Assembly: GCF_019457595.1 (NCBI RefSeq)
Contig: NZ_CP080419.1
Span: forward strand, 2,294,001 to 2,358,000
DNA length: 64,000 nucleotides
Reading direction: 5' to 3'
From: Shewanella psychrotolerans
Lineage (GTDB): Bacteria; Pseudomonadota; Gammaproteobacteria; Enterobacterales; Shewanellaceae
Part shown: piece after piece, positions 20,056-28,638 of the stretch
How the letters are laid out: each line of letters begins with the position of its first letter
How positions within the stretch are numbered: position 1 is the first letter of the stretch
Made by a program: the position numbers and the translations under genes
The notes under the pieces: generated by a model
What the model was told of the DNA's origin: nothing
Database searches by the model: none
Seen by the model: only the letters and a program-made list of their open reading frames with translations

Positions 20056-21273
20056 CTAAGCTTCACTAACACGCTTCATTCGGGCTAAATAGAATCCGTC
20101 AAACCCACTATCGGCAACGCTAATACTTTCATCGTCGATAAAACTAAAATGAGGGTTTGCACTTAGAAATGCATCAACTTGCTGACGGTTTTCCTCAGGC
20201 ATAATTGAACACGTTGCGTAAATCAATATGCCATCAACTTTAACCATACGGCTGTAGCTCTGTAAAATATCCTTTTGCAACTGTAGCAACACAGGTAAAC
20301 GCTCAGGCGTATCACGCCACTTTGCGTCAGGGTTACGTTTTAATACCCCAAGACCAGAACAAGGAACGTCAAGCAACACCCGATCGGCGGTTAGCTTTAA
20401 GCGCTTAATGGTCTTACTACTGGCAATAATGCGGGTTTCAACGTTATGGGCAGCAGCCCTACGTGCCCGTTGCTTGAGACTATCGAGTTTCCATTGCTCT
20501 ACATCCATAGCAAGCAAACGTCCCTTACCTTCCATTTGTGCCGCAATTGACAAGGTTTTACCGCCAGCACCCGCGCAAGCGTCGATAACACGCATGCCAG
20601 GCTTAGCATCTACAGCGGTGGCAACCTGTTGCGAACCCGCATCTTGCTGCTCAAACAGCCCTTGCTTAAAACACTCAGTGCGAAACAGTGCCGAGTCCGA
20701 TGTCACTTCAAGCGCGGTATCGACGCCAGCGACTATCTCTGTCTGCACGCCTTCACGGAGTAACTTTTGCTGTAATTCATCGCGAGTGGTTTTTAATAAA
20801 TTTGTGCGTAAATAACGCTTTGGCGCCATGGCCAACGCCGCACGTTCTGCAGGCCATTTATCACCAATTTGGCTTTGACCTAACTCATCTAACCATTGCG
20901 GACAGCCGTCATAGAGCGCAGGGATCGCCTTAGCCTCAGCTAAACGACGTTTAAACTCCTCAGGCTCGACAGATAAAGCATACTGTAATTTTGGTAACTC
21001 AAGTTGATGGAACATATGCCATGCGTTAAGTAAACGGGTGCCTTCGCGTTCCATCTCTTGCGGTTTCATGTCCGCTAGATGGCAATACAGATTTAATCTA
21101 CGCAGTAAATCACCGGCAACAGTCGTGATCCTCGCTTGTTCAGCTGGGGCTAACTTTAGTCCTGAAAAATGATGAGAATAAGCTCTATCCAACGGCTTCC
21201 CTTCATTGAGAACCATAGCGAGTATATTGATAACTAATTCAGTTGAACTTGGAGACAGCGACGCGTTTAACAT
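20056..21273 (-). CDS. RsmB/NOP family RNA (cytosine-5) methyltransferase
   Basis: A 405-aa SAM-dependent methyltransferase. The N-terminal part (to about residue 160) is the helical RsmB/NusB-like RNA-binding region. The catalytic domain has the SAM motif DACAGAGGKTL (about 231-241), motif IV DVPCSGLGVLKRNPD with its cysteine (about 303) and motif VI YATCS (about 352); the two cysteines are the release and attacking residues of m5C RNA methylases. Target RNA is probably rRNA or tRNA. It is not RsmB itself by context (no fmt or trkA beside it), so I give no symbol. Confidence 0.88.
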   Translation of the reverse strand: MLNASLSPSSTELVINILAMVLNEGKPLDRAYSHHFSGLKLAPAEQARITTVAGDLLRRLNLYCHLADMKPQEMEREGTRLLNAWHMFHQLELPKLQYALSVEPEEFKRRLAEAKAIPALYDGCPQWLDELGQSQIGDKWPAERAALAMAPKRYLRTNLLKTTRDELQQKLLREGVQTEIVAGVDTALEVTSDSALFRTECFKQGLFEQQDAGSQQVATAVDAKPGMRVIDACAGAGGKTLSIAAQMEGKGRLLAMDVEQWKLDSLKQRARRAAAHNVETRIIASSKTIKRLKLTADRVLLDVPCSGLGVLKRNPDAKWRDTPERLPVLLQLQKDILQSYSRMVKVDGILIYATCSIMPEENRQQVDAFLSANPHFSFIDDESISVADSGFDGFYLARMKRVSEA

Positions 21274-21355
21274 GATAGAGCCTACTTAAGAAAAATCGGG
21301 AGGATCATAGGAGTTAAGGTCATATTACGCAAGTGATACGATGATTTATCCGAAT

Positions 21356-21381
21356 AAAAAAGGCAAGCCTGATTACTTGCC
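21356..21381 (-). terminator. Terminator of the GH13 alpha-glucosidase gene
   Basis: On the minus strand GGCAAG, an 8-nt loop and CTTGCC are followed by six T. The structure is 164 nt beyond the stop at 21545. Confidence 0.75.
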
Positions 21382-21487
21382 ACTTTTTATGCTTAATTCG
21401 CTATTATATTTCTACGCTATCACGCTGATCATCAATTCGCCCCGAGCAGCATTGTTAATACATCAAATACCTCTATTTGAATCAAGA

Positions 21488-21522
21488 TTTTGAACCTGAA
21501 TTTTGAACCTGAATTTTGAACC
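21488..21522. repeat. 13-bp tandem repeat, 2.7 copies
   Basis: The unit TTTTGAACCTGAA occurs at 21488 and 21501, with a partial third copy at 21514. It sits just past the alpha-glucosidase stop. Confidence 0.85.
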
Positions 21523-21544
21523 AAAATTATCCTGTTAAATTTTT

Positions 21545-23167
21545 TCACCTAAGCTCTGCGTAGAAACATCCAAATGGTGAGAATTGAATCTTGCCATCTG
21601 AAAGTACTGCCTTTGGTAAATCATGACCTTCGATAACAGCCCAGCGTTCGCCCGCTTCAACGTGTATACTTGCTGGACTATTAGTGAAATTAAAGCCCAC
21701 TAAGATCACCGAGTCTTGGTATCGACGTTCAAATAATAAAACATTTTCAGTTGATTGAATAAATTTGATATCACCGTTAACTAAAGCAGGATATTGACCA
21801 CGCCATGCAAGCATTTTCCGATAACTGCTGAGTATCGAATTCTGATCACTATCTTGCACATCAACCGCGAGCGACAGATGGGACGGAGCAATTGGCAGCC
21901 AAGCTTCACTATCGCTAAAGCCTGCCTGTGACGCCTCTTGAATCCAAGGCATCGGCGTTCTACAACCATCACGTCCTTTAAACATTGGCCAAAAAGCTAT
22001 ACCGAAAGGATCTTGCAGTTGCTCAAAGCTAATATCAACTTCGGTGAGACCTAATTCCTCACCTTGGTAACTGCATACACTGCCTCTAAGGGAACAGAGC
22101 ATTGCATTGAGCATTTTGCCCATGTCAGCATTAAAGTGCGCCTTACCCCAACGTGATGCGACTCGCTGTACATCATGATTACCAATAGCCCAACATGGCC
22201 AGCCGTCACCAATGCTATGCTCTAAAGCCTCAACGGTTTCACGAATATAGCGTGGGCTAAAATCATCGGTCAGCAGCTCAAAACTATAAGCCATATGTAA
22301 ACGCCCTTCGCCTTGAGTATATTCAGCCATTGTGGCGAGCGAATCCTCAGAGGAGACTTCGCCTAAGGTAACAACCCCGGGGTATCTATCTACCAACCCT
22401 CTCAGTGCTTCGATAAAACCAACCGTTTGCGGACGGGTATTGTTGTAATAGTGGTATTGATAGGCATAAGGGTTATCTTCACTAAAACCGCGACCTTGAC
22501 GTTTATCTTTAGGTTTAGCTGGATTATCACGCAATAGTTCGTCGTGGTAACAGAATGTGATCGCATCCAAACGGAAGCCATCGACCCCTTTATCTAACCA
22601 AAACTTAACGTTATCGAGCACAGCGGCGCGTACATCTGAATTGTGGAAGTTAAGATCGGGTTGACTCGTTAAAAAATTATGCAAATAGTACTGTTGACGA
22701 CGGGGTTCCCATTCCCAAGCACAGCCACCAAATATCGCTAACCAGTTGTTAGGAGCGGTACCGTCTTCTTTTGGATCGGCCCATACATACCAATCTTGCT
22801 TAGGATTAACCCTATCTTGGCGGCTCTCGATAAACCATCGATGCTGATCTGATGTGTGGCTCAAGACCTGATCGATGATCACCTTAATGTTTAACTCATG
22901 CGCCTTATCGATAAGCTGCTCAAAATCACTCATAGTACCAAACAGTGGATCGATAGCACGATAATCACTAATATCGTAACCAAAGTCTTTCATTGGGGAT
23001 TTAAAGAAGGGAGAGATCCATATCGCGTCGACATTGAGGCTCGCTATATAATCTAATTTCGAGATGATCCCCTGTAGATCACCAACACCATCTCCGTTTG
23101 AATCCATTAGGCTGCGAGGATAAACCTGATAAATAACGGCCCCGCGCCACCACGATAGTTGATTCAT
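21545..23167 (-). CDS. aglA: Cytoplasmic GH13 alpha-glucosidase (GH13_23 type)
   Basis: A 540-aa enzyme without signal peptide, expected to hydrolyse maltose and short maltodextrins to glucose in the cytoplasm. The (beta/alpha)8 barrel begins at WWRGAVIYQVYPRSL. Catalytic residues are Asp201 (GFRLDAIT), Glu270 (LGEVSS) and Asp332 (GNHDVQR). Region I reads IDQVLSHTSDQH, typical of subfamily 23 rather than of oligo-1,6-glucosidases. It is divergent from the TonB receptor gene, and a palindromic operator lies 141 bp upstream of its ATG. Length is normal. The symbol aglA follows usage in Shewanella maltodextrin loci; trehalose or isomaltose activity cannot be excluded. Confidence 0.9.
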   Translation of the reverse strand: MNQLSWWRGAVIYQVYPRSLMDSNGDGVGDLQGIISKLDYIASLNVDAIWISPFFKSPMKDFGYDISDYRAIDPLFGTMSDFEQLIDKAHELNIKVIIDQVLSHTSDQHRWFIESRQDRVNPKQDWYVWADPKEDGTAPNNWLAIFGGCAWEWEPRRQQYYLHNFLTSQPDLNFHNSDVRAAVLDNVKFWLDKGVDGFRLDAITFCYHDELLRDNPAKPKDKRQGRGFSEDNPYAYQYHYYNNTRPQTVGFIEALRGLVDRYPGVVTLGEVSSEDSLATMAEYTQGEGRLHMAYSFELLTDDFSPRYIRETVEALEHSIGDGWPCWAIGNHDVQRVASRWGKAHFNADMGKMLNAMLCSLRGSVCSYQGEELGLTEVDISFEQLQDPFGIAFWPMFKGRDGCRTPMPWIQEASQAGFSDSEAWLPIAPSHLSLAVDVQDSDQNSILSSYRKMLAWRGQYPALVNGDIKFIQSTENVLLFERRYQDSVILVGFNFTNSPASIHVEAGERWAVIEGHDLPKAVLSDGKIQFSPFGCFYAELR

Positions 23168-23307
23168 TATTGCCCCTAGTGTGAAAACAAGTAGACAGGC
23201 TTTTTACACCTTACTCGTTATCCCAATGTTACCCGCACGTTACTGATAACATTTGTTGTTAGAATGAAACGAGCATACGCCATCCCTCAAAAGAGGTTCA
23301 ATATCCC

Positions 23308-23321
23308 TGCATACGTATGCA
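23308..23321. promoter_or_regulatory. LacI-type operator, perfect palindrome TGCATACGTATGCA
   Basis: A 14-bp perfect palindrome with the central CG typical of LacI-family sites, in the divergent region between aglA and the TonB receptor gene and nearer to aglA. Near-identical sites occur at 23459, 36470 and 40575. Apart from the two operators I see nothing more in 23168-23642. Confidence 0.8.
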
Positions 23322-23458
23322 TAATCCCTAGACCGATAGCAGCCTACAGCGACACACAACAAAATACCTTACAATCAATAACATAATGAGAAAATTAAAG
23401 TCATAAACAAGCATAAAAAGTTGCTCGTTTTAAGGACCTTTCGATGAGAGCCATCCTT

Positions 23459-23472
23459 TGAATACGTATGCA
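23459..23472. promoter_or_regulatory. LacI-type operator TGAATACGTATGCA
   Basis: It differs from a perfect palindrome at one pair and is 171 bp before the TonB receptor ATG, so it probably serves that promoter. Confidence 0.8.
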
Positions 23473-23642
23473 TAATATTGTTCCTTACTCAAATGCGAGA
23501 GTAGTATCGACTTGCAACATAACAACTCAGAAACAATTACAACAACAATCACTCTGGTTCAGCAATATTGATGCTATAAAGCTCAGCCGTAATTGCACCT
23601 ATAAGAAGTAAAATGAATCACTGAGTGAAAAGGGGAAGATGG

Positions 23643-26471
23643 ATGTTTCAATTTAAACCGAACCTACTGACACTCGCTATGCTTGCTGCTGGCGCATGTG
23701 TAAACGTCTACGCTGCTGATGCAGAAGATGTTAAAGCCGATGCAAACGCTACAACACAAGAAGAATCAATCGAAGTCATTGAGGTACGTGGTTTCCGCAC
23801 TAGTGTGATTAAATCGCTTAACAACAAGCGGTTTTCGGATACTGTATCAGAAACCATCTCAGCAGATGACTTAGGTGCCCTGCCCGATCAATCTATCGCC
23901 GATGCACTGACTCGCTTACCCGGCGTTACTGCGGTTCGTACCGGTGGACAAGCAAGTGGACTCAATATTCGTGGTCTTGATGGCGACTTTGTCTCCGCAA
24001 CCTTAAATGGTCGCGAGCAAGTGACCACAGGAGGTAAGCGAGCGATCGAGTTCGATCAATATCCATCAGAGCTAATTAACCAGGCGCAAGTCTATAAATC
24101 ACCAAAAGCATCTCTAATCGAAGGTGGTGTGGCCGGTACGGTAGAACTCAAAACAGCTGATCCGCTGCAAGCCCCAAATGAACACAACTTTACCGTTAAT
24201 GCCCGTGGCAGCTTTAACGACAGAGCTGGCGAAGTGTCTGACGCTGAAGAATATGGCAACCGCCTGAGCTTCTCTTACCAAGGTAAGTTCCTGGAAGAAA
24301 CGCTTGGTGTTGCCGTTGGTTATGCCCACCTTTATCAACCTTATGTATCAAGTCAGTTCATTGGTCTGCGTTTTAACGATGACAGACGTGATGTGAACGG
24401 TGATGGTAATCTAGAGTCCATCAGTGAAGGCTTCGAGATGCAACAAAAAGGCGGCACCGATACTCGTGACGGTTATATGGGCGCCATCCACTGGCAACCA
24501 AATGATAACTGGAGCATCAAAGGCGACATTTTCCATTCTAAGTTCGATTCAGAAAACTTTGCCCGTGGTTTCCGAGTTAAATCACTGAAAAATGGTCAAA
24601 TCAGTGATGCTATCGTAGAAGATGGCTCAATGGTTGGCGGCACAGTTTCAACCGACGGCACAGATAACTTTGCCGTATTTGTGGTAAACGACAACGATTC
24701 TAAATTTTCTGAGCTGACCTCTGGCGCTGTCAACATTGAATGGAATAACGGTGAAAACCTGACTATCGTGGCCGATATTAGCTACTCCTCTGCCGACGGT
24801 GAATTTGTTAATGGCGGCACTCGCGCCGTAGTTTACGATGATATCGACAATGAAGTTCGCTCGGCAGAGTCAATCAACTATAAGCTTAACGGGCTTAACC
24901 CTGCCGATGTTAATTTTGCCAACGATTATACCGACACTTCAACATTAGGACTGAAAGAAGTTGGCATGTGGCCATACGATCAACAAAATGATCTTATTGC
25001 CTATAAGCTTGACTTAAATTATCAGCTGAACAATAGCGTTGTCTCTTCTATTGATGTGGGTGTTCGTTATTCCCAGCGTGAATTTAATGCTCAGCGCTCT
25101 CAAGCTGGCTACGGTTTTGAGTTTGGTCACAATCCAGATAATCAACCAGTTCTAGAATTAACGACTGATATGACCAATGTGGTCAATTTTGGCGGTGAGC
25201 TATCTGGTTATCCTAGTTTCCTAGCCATCGACTTTGATAAAGCAGTAGATTTAGTCAATGCACAGCTTGCGGCAACGGGGCAAGATCCCTTTACTCCAAC
25301 CGCTAATTGGAGCAACAACTGGACCATGATCCAAAGTGGATCCGTTAATGAAGACGTACTGGCCGGTTATGTTCAAGCCAATCTTAATTTCGAAATTGGT
25401 GATATCCCAGTAACAGGTAACCTTGGTCTACGCGTGGTGAACACAGACCAATCAAGTAAGGGACTACAGCAAGTTGGCTTTGGTTTGGGTGAAGAGATTA
25501 TCGATGAAAAAGGAGTAGTCAGCACCGACTATATCCGCAATGAAGTGGGTAAATCTTATACCGATTACCTACCTTCGATTAACTTAAACTTCCACCTGAC
25601 ACAAAACGACCAGATCCGTTTTGCCGCGGCATCGGTTATGGCGCGTCCTCCGATCGACAAACTAAAATCGGGTATGGGTTCTTGGTATGATGACGCGTCA
25701 ACTCCTGGTTACAAAAAGTATAACGCTTGGGGAAACACTAGCCCATTACTCGATCCTTTCTATGCGAATCAATATGACCTGTCCTATGAGCACTATTTTG
25801 AAGAATCTGAAGGCGCGATCGTATTTGCCTTGTTCTATAAAGATATTAAATCTTTTATTAACAACTTTACCATCCAGCCATTTGACTTCGAAAAAGCGGG
25901 CTTTATCGTGCCTGACACTATTGTCGATAACGGCGTAGAGTTCCCTGTTATTAAAGATGAAGGCCAATATCAAACCGCTATCAATAACGATAACGGCGGT
26001 TATATCCAAGGTGTTGAACTTGCTTATACTCAAGTATTTGATTTTTTACCTGGGGCACTAAATGGATTAGGTTTCACGGGCAGTTACTCATATTCAGACA
26101 GTGAAGTAGAGTTTGAAACTGACTTAAGCGGCCAGTCGTTATCAATACCACTGCCAGGCTTATCTGAGCATGTAGTCAACACAACGCTGTTCTACACCTT
26201 AGATGGCTTCGATACTCGCCTAAGCATGCGTTATCGCAGTGAATATGTATCAGAGCAAGTCGCCGTTGAATCTCAACTGGCCTTCTTCGATGCAGAAACC
26301 ATCTTTGACTATCAAGCATCATACGCAATGGATAACGGACTTAAGTTCTTGTTCCAAGTCAATAACCTAACCGATGAGCCAAATAAGACCTACTTTGGTG
26401 AGCCTCACCAAACTGGAACAATTCAAAGCTTCGGTCGTCAGTACTTCTTGGGCTTAAGCTATACCATGTGA
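23643..26471 (+). CDS. TonB-dependent outer-membrane receptor for maltodextrins
   Basis: A 942-aa receptor with signal peptide (LTLAMLAAGACVNVYA, cleavage before ADAED), a TonB-box-like stretch IEVIEVRG, a plug domain (DDLGALPDQSIADALTRLPG, ending around LNGREQV) and a 22-strand-type barrel ending with the aromatic-rich QYFLGLSYTM. This is the TonB receptor group widespread in Shewanella and Alteromonas carbohydrate loci. The maltodextrin substrate is inferred from its neighbours. I chose the ATG at 23643 (preceded by AGGGGAAG) over a GTG six codons earlier. A strong terminator follows, so the amylase genes downstream may need read-through or their own promoter. Confidence 0.92.
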   Translation: MFQFKPNLLTLAMLAAGACVNVYAADAEDVKADANATTQEESIEVIEVRGFRTSVIKSLNNKRFSDTVSETISADDLGALPDQSIADALTRLPGVTAVRTGGQASGLNIRGLDGDFVSATLNGREQVTTGGKRAIEFDQYPSELINQAQVYKSPKASLIEGGVAGTVELKTADPLQAPNEHNFTVNARGSFNDRAGEVSDAEEYGNRLSFSYQGKFLEETLGVAVGYAHLYQPYVSSQFIGLRFNDDRRDVNGDGNLESISEGFEMQQKGGTDTRDGYMGAIHWQPNDNWSIKGDIFHSKFDSENFARGFRVKSLKNGQISDAIVEDGSMVGGTVSTDGTDNFAVFVVNDNDSKFSELTSGAVNIEWNNGENLTIVADISYSSADGEFVNGGTRAVVYDDIDNEVRSAESINYKLNGLNPADVNFANDYTDTSTLGLKEVGMWPYDQQNDLIAYKLDLNYQLNNSVVSSIDVGVRYSQREFNAQRSQAGYGFEFGHNPDNQPVLELTTDMTNVVNFGGELSGYPSFLAIDFDKAVDLVNAQLAATGQDPFTPTANWSNNWTMIQSGSVNEDVLAGYVQANLNFEIGDIPVTGNLGLRVVNTDQSSKGLQQVGFGLGEEIIDEKGVVSTDYIRNEVGKSYTDYLPSINLNFHLTQNDQIRFAAASVMARPPIDKLKSGMGSWYDDASTPGYKKYNAWGNTSPLLDPFYANQYDLSYEHYFEESEGAIVFALFYKDIKSFINNFTIQPFDFEKAGFIVPDTIVDNGVEFPVIKDEGQYQTAINNDNGGYIQGVELAYTQVFDFLPGALNGLGFTGSYSYSDSEVEFETDLSGQSLSIPLPGLSEHVVNTTLFYTLDGFDTRLSMRYRSEYVSEQVAVESQLAFFDAETIFDYQASYAMDNGLKFLFQVNNLTDEPNKTYFGEPHQTGTIQSFGRQYFLGLSYTM

Positions 26472-26553
26472 TCGGCCCTTAGCTTTGGTATTAGTCCTTG
26501 CGGCATCCTTAACGGGCAATAGCCAAAGGATATTAGCCACAGCGCATTAGTCA

Positions 26554-26590
26554 AAAACGCCTGCTTCAGCCAACTGAAACAGGCGTTTTT
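26554..26590 (+). terminator. Terminator of the TonB receptor gene
   Basis: Stem AAAACGCCTG / CAGGCGTTTT with an inner TTCAG/CTGAA extension, ending in five T. Confidence 0.9.
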
Positions 26591-26679
26591 ATAACAAAAA
26601 TAAAGCGTTATATATTCATCCTAGAGCAACAAGAGCTTATTTATTCCTTAGATTAAGCAGATGGATCACAGGAGTCACA

Positions 26680-28638
26680 ATGTTAAGCCAGTCGAGAATA
26701 GTTAAACGTTTCACCGCAAGAAAACTAAAGCCACTCTCACTGGGGATGCTGCTATTAACCTCATTGACCGTGGGTGCTACGCCGTTTTCACCTATTCCCC
26801 ATGAAAAATCATTCGAGTTAAGAGTTGACCCGCTCAACTGGTGGGCCGGCATGCAAAATCCACAGCTGCAACTGATGGTGCATGGCAACAAGATTGCTAG
26901 TAAAAAACTCAGTATTAATGGCCGTGATATAACACTACTCGGTGTGGAAACTACTGATAATCCAAATTATCTATTTATCAACCTTGATCTCAATCAGGCT
27001 AAACCACAAGAATTCACTATCCGCTTTACCGATAACGATGGATCAAAGCAAAGCCTTACCTATTCACTCAATGAACGAGAGAGCTGGAGTGCACAGCGAA
27101 AAGGATTTAGTAATAAAGATGCAATCTATCTCATCACCCCAGACCGTTTTGTTAATGGTGATGCCAGCAATGACAATCACCCAGAGATGTTAGAACTGGC
27201 GGATCGCACAGACAAAGATGGTCGCCATGGAGGCGATATAAAAGGCATTATCGACCGTCTAGATTACATTGAAGATCTCGGTGTTACTCAACTATGGATC
27301 AACCCTCTCACCGAAAATAATCAGCAACGATACTCCTACCATGGTTACTCGGTCACCGACCATTACCGGATCGATCCACGTTTTGGTAGTAATGAAGCAT
27401 ATCGTCAATTAGCATACCAAGCGGAAAAGCACGGTATAGGGATCATTGCCGATGTGGTGGTGAATCACATAGGTTCAAATCATTGGTGGATGAACGATCT
27501 GCCTAGTCATGATTGGATAAACAAACCACTCACTGCCAATTATCCAAATGACGATATCCAATTTACCACTCATCGCCGCACCACAGTGCAAGATCCCTAT
27601 GCGGTCAGTAGCGACATTCAAAAATTTACTGACGGCTGGTTTGTCGACAGCATGCCAGATCTTAATCAAAGAAACCCATTGCTCGCAACTTACCTCATAC
27701 AAAACAGTATCTGGTGGATAGAATATGCCAATCTTAGTGGCATACGTGAGGATACCTACTCCTACGCGGACAAAGGCTTTTTAGTGAAATGGGCTAAGGC
27801 GATAATGGATGAATACCCTGACTTTAATATCGTCGGAGAAGAGTGGACCGCTAACCCTGTTACCGTCTCCTATTGGCAAAAAGATAAACAAAATCAGGAT
27901 GGCTACCAATCTGAACTGCCCAGCTTGATGGACTTCCCACTTTATGAAACCCTGATCAAGGCGCTTAGCAAAGAGGAAGGCTGGAGCGAAGGCCTGATAC
28001 GCCTGTACGAGTTTCTGGCCAACGATGTGGTCTATGCCGACCCAACCCAATTGGTACTGTTCGAGGGTAACCATGACACCAACCGCCTCTACAGCCTGCT
28101 AGGCGACAATGTGGCCCTCACTAAGATGGCCCTGGTCTATGTGCTCACCAGCAACCGTATCCCACAACTATTTTATGGAACAGAAATTTTGATGCAAAGT
28201 CCAGCAAAAGGCAGAAATGATGGTGCTGTTCGTGCAGATATGCCTGGCGGGTGGCAAGATGATGCTGTCTCTGTTTTTGATAACAAAGGACTAAGTGATG
28301 ACCAAGCCTCTATGCTGAGCTTTACCCGAAGCTTATTAAATTACCGCAAACAGGCAGACTTTATTCACAATGGCGGGCTGCGTCACTATGTGCCCCAAGA
28401 TGGTGTGTATGTGCAGATGCGCTGCGCTAAACAAGATTGCAGTGACAAGGCGCGCCTCATGGTGGTGTACAACAAAAACGATAAGCCAGTAACGCTTCCC
28501 CTCGCCCGCTACCGCGATCTGCTCGCAAGCGCTGGCAGTGCTCGCGATGTGATCAGTGGCGAGACCGTCGCACTTGGGAAAACACTAACACTTAACGGCC
28601 AAGGGGTTACCCTGCTTGCCATAGAGGAAACCAATTGA
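26680..28638 (+). CDS. Exported GH13 cyclomaltodextrinase/neopullulanase (SusA-like)
   Basis: A 652-aa GH13 enzyme with a signal peptide (hydrophobic core LSLGMLLLTSLTVGA). Residues about 40-135 form an N-terminal beta-sandwich (FELRVDPLNWWAGMQNPQLQ) like that of cyclomaltodextrinases and Bacteroides SusA. The barrel has region I DVVVNHIG, nucleophile Asp358 (REDTYSY), acid/base Glu387 (VGEEW) and Asp466 (EGNHDTNR). It should degrade cyclodextrins, pullulan or maltodextrins in the periplasm. It is the first gene of a two-gene operon; its stop overlaps the next ATG. Base composition changes abruptly near 27950 (see findings), suggesting a mosaic gene. Confidence 0.9.
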   Translation: MLSQSRIVKRFTARKLKPLSLGMLLLTSLTVGATPFSPIPHEKSFELRVDPLNWWAGMQNPQLQLMVHGNKIASKKLSINGRDITLLGVETTDNPNYLFINLDLNQAKPQEFTIRFTDNDGSKQSLTYSLNERESWSAQRKGFSNKDAIYLITPDRFVNGDASNDNHPEMLELADRTDKDGRHGGDIKGIIDRLDYIEDLGVTQLWINPLTENNQQRYSYHGYSVTDHYRIDPRFGSNEAYRQLAYQAEKHGIGIIADVVVNHIGSNHWWMNDLPSHDWINKPLTANYPNDDIQFTTHRRTTVQDPYAVSSDIQKFTDGWFVDSMPDLNQRNPLLATYLIQNSIWWIEYANLSGIREDTYSYADKGFLVKWAKAIMDEYPDFNIVGEEWTANPVTVSYWQKDKQNQDGYQSELPSLMDFPLYETLIKALSKEEGWSEGLIRLYEFLANDVVYADPTQLVLFEGNHDTNRLYSLLGDNVALTKMALVYVLTSNRIPQLFYGTEILMQSPAKGRNDGAVRADMPGGWQDDAVSVFDNKGLSDDQASMLSFTRSLLNYRKQADFIHNGGLRHYVPQDGVYVQMRCAKQDCSDKARLMVVYNKNDKPVTLPLARYRDLLASAGSARDVISGETVALGKTLTLNGQGVTLLAIEETN

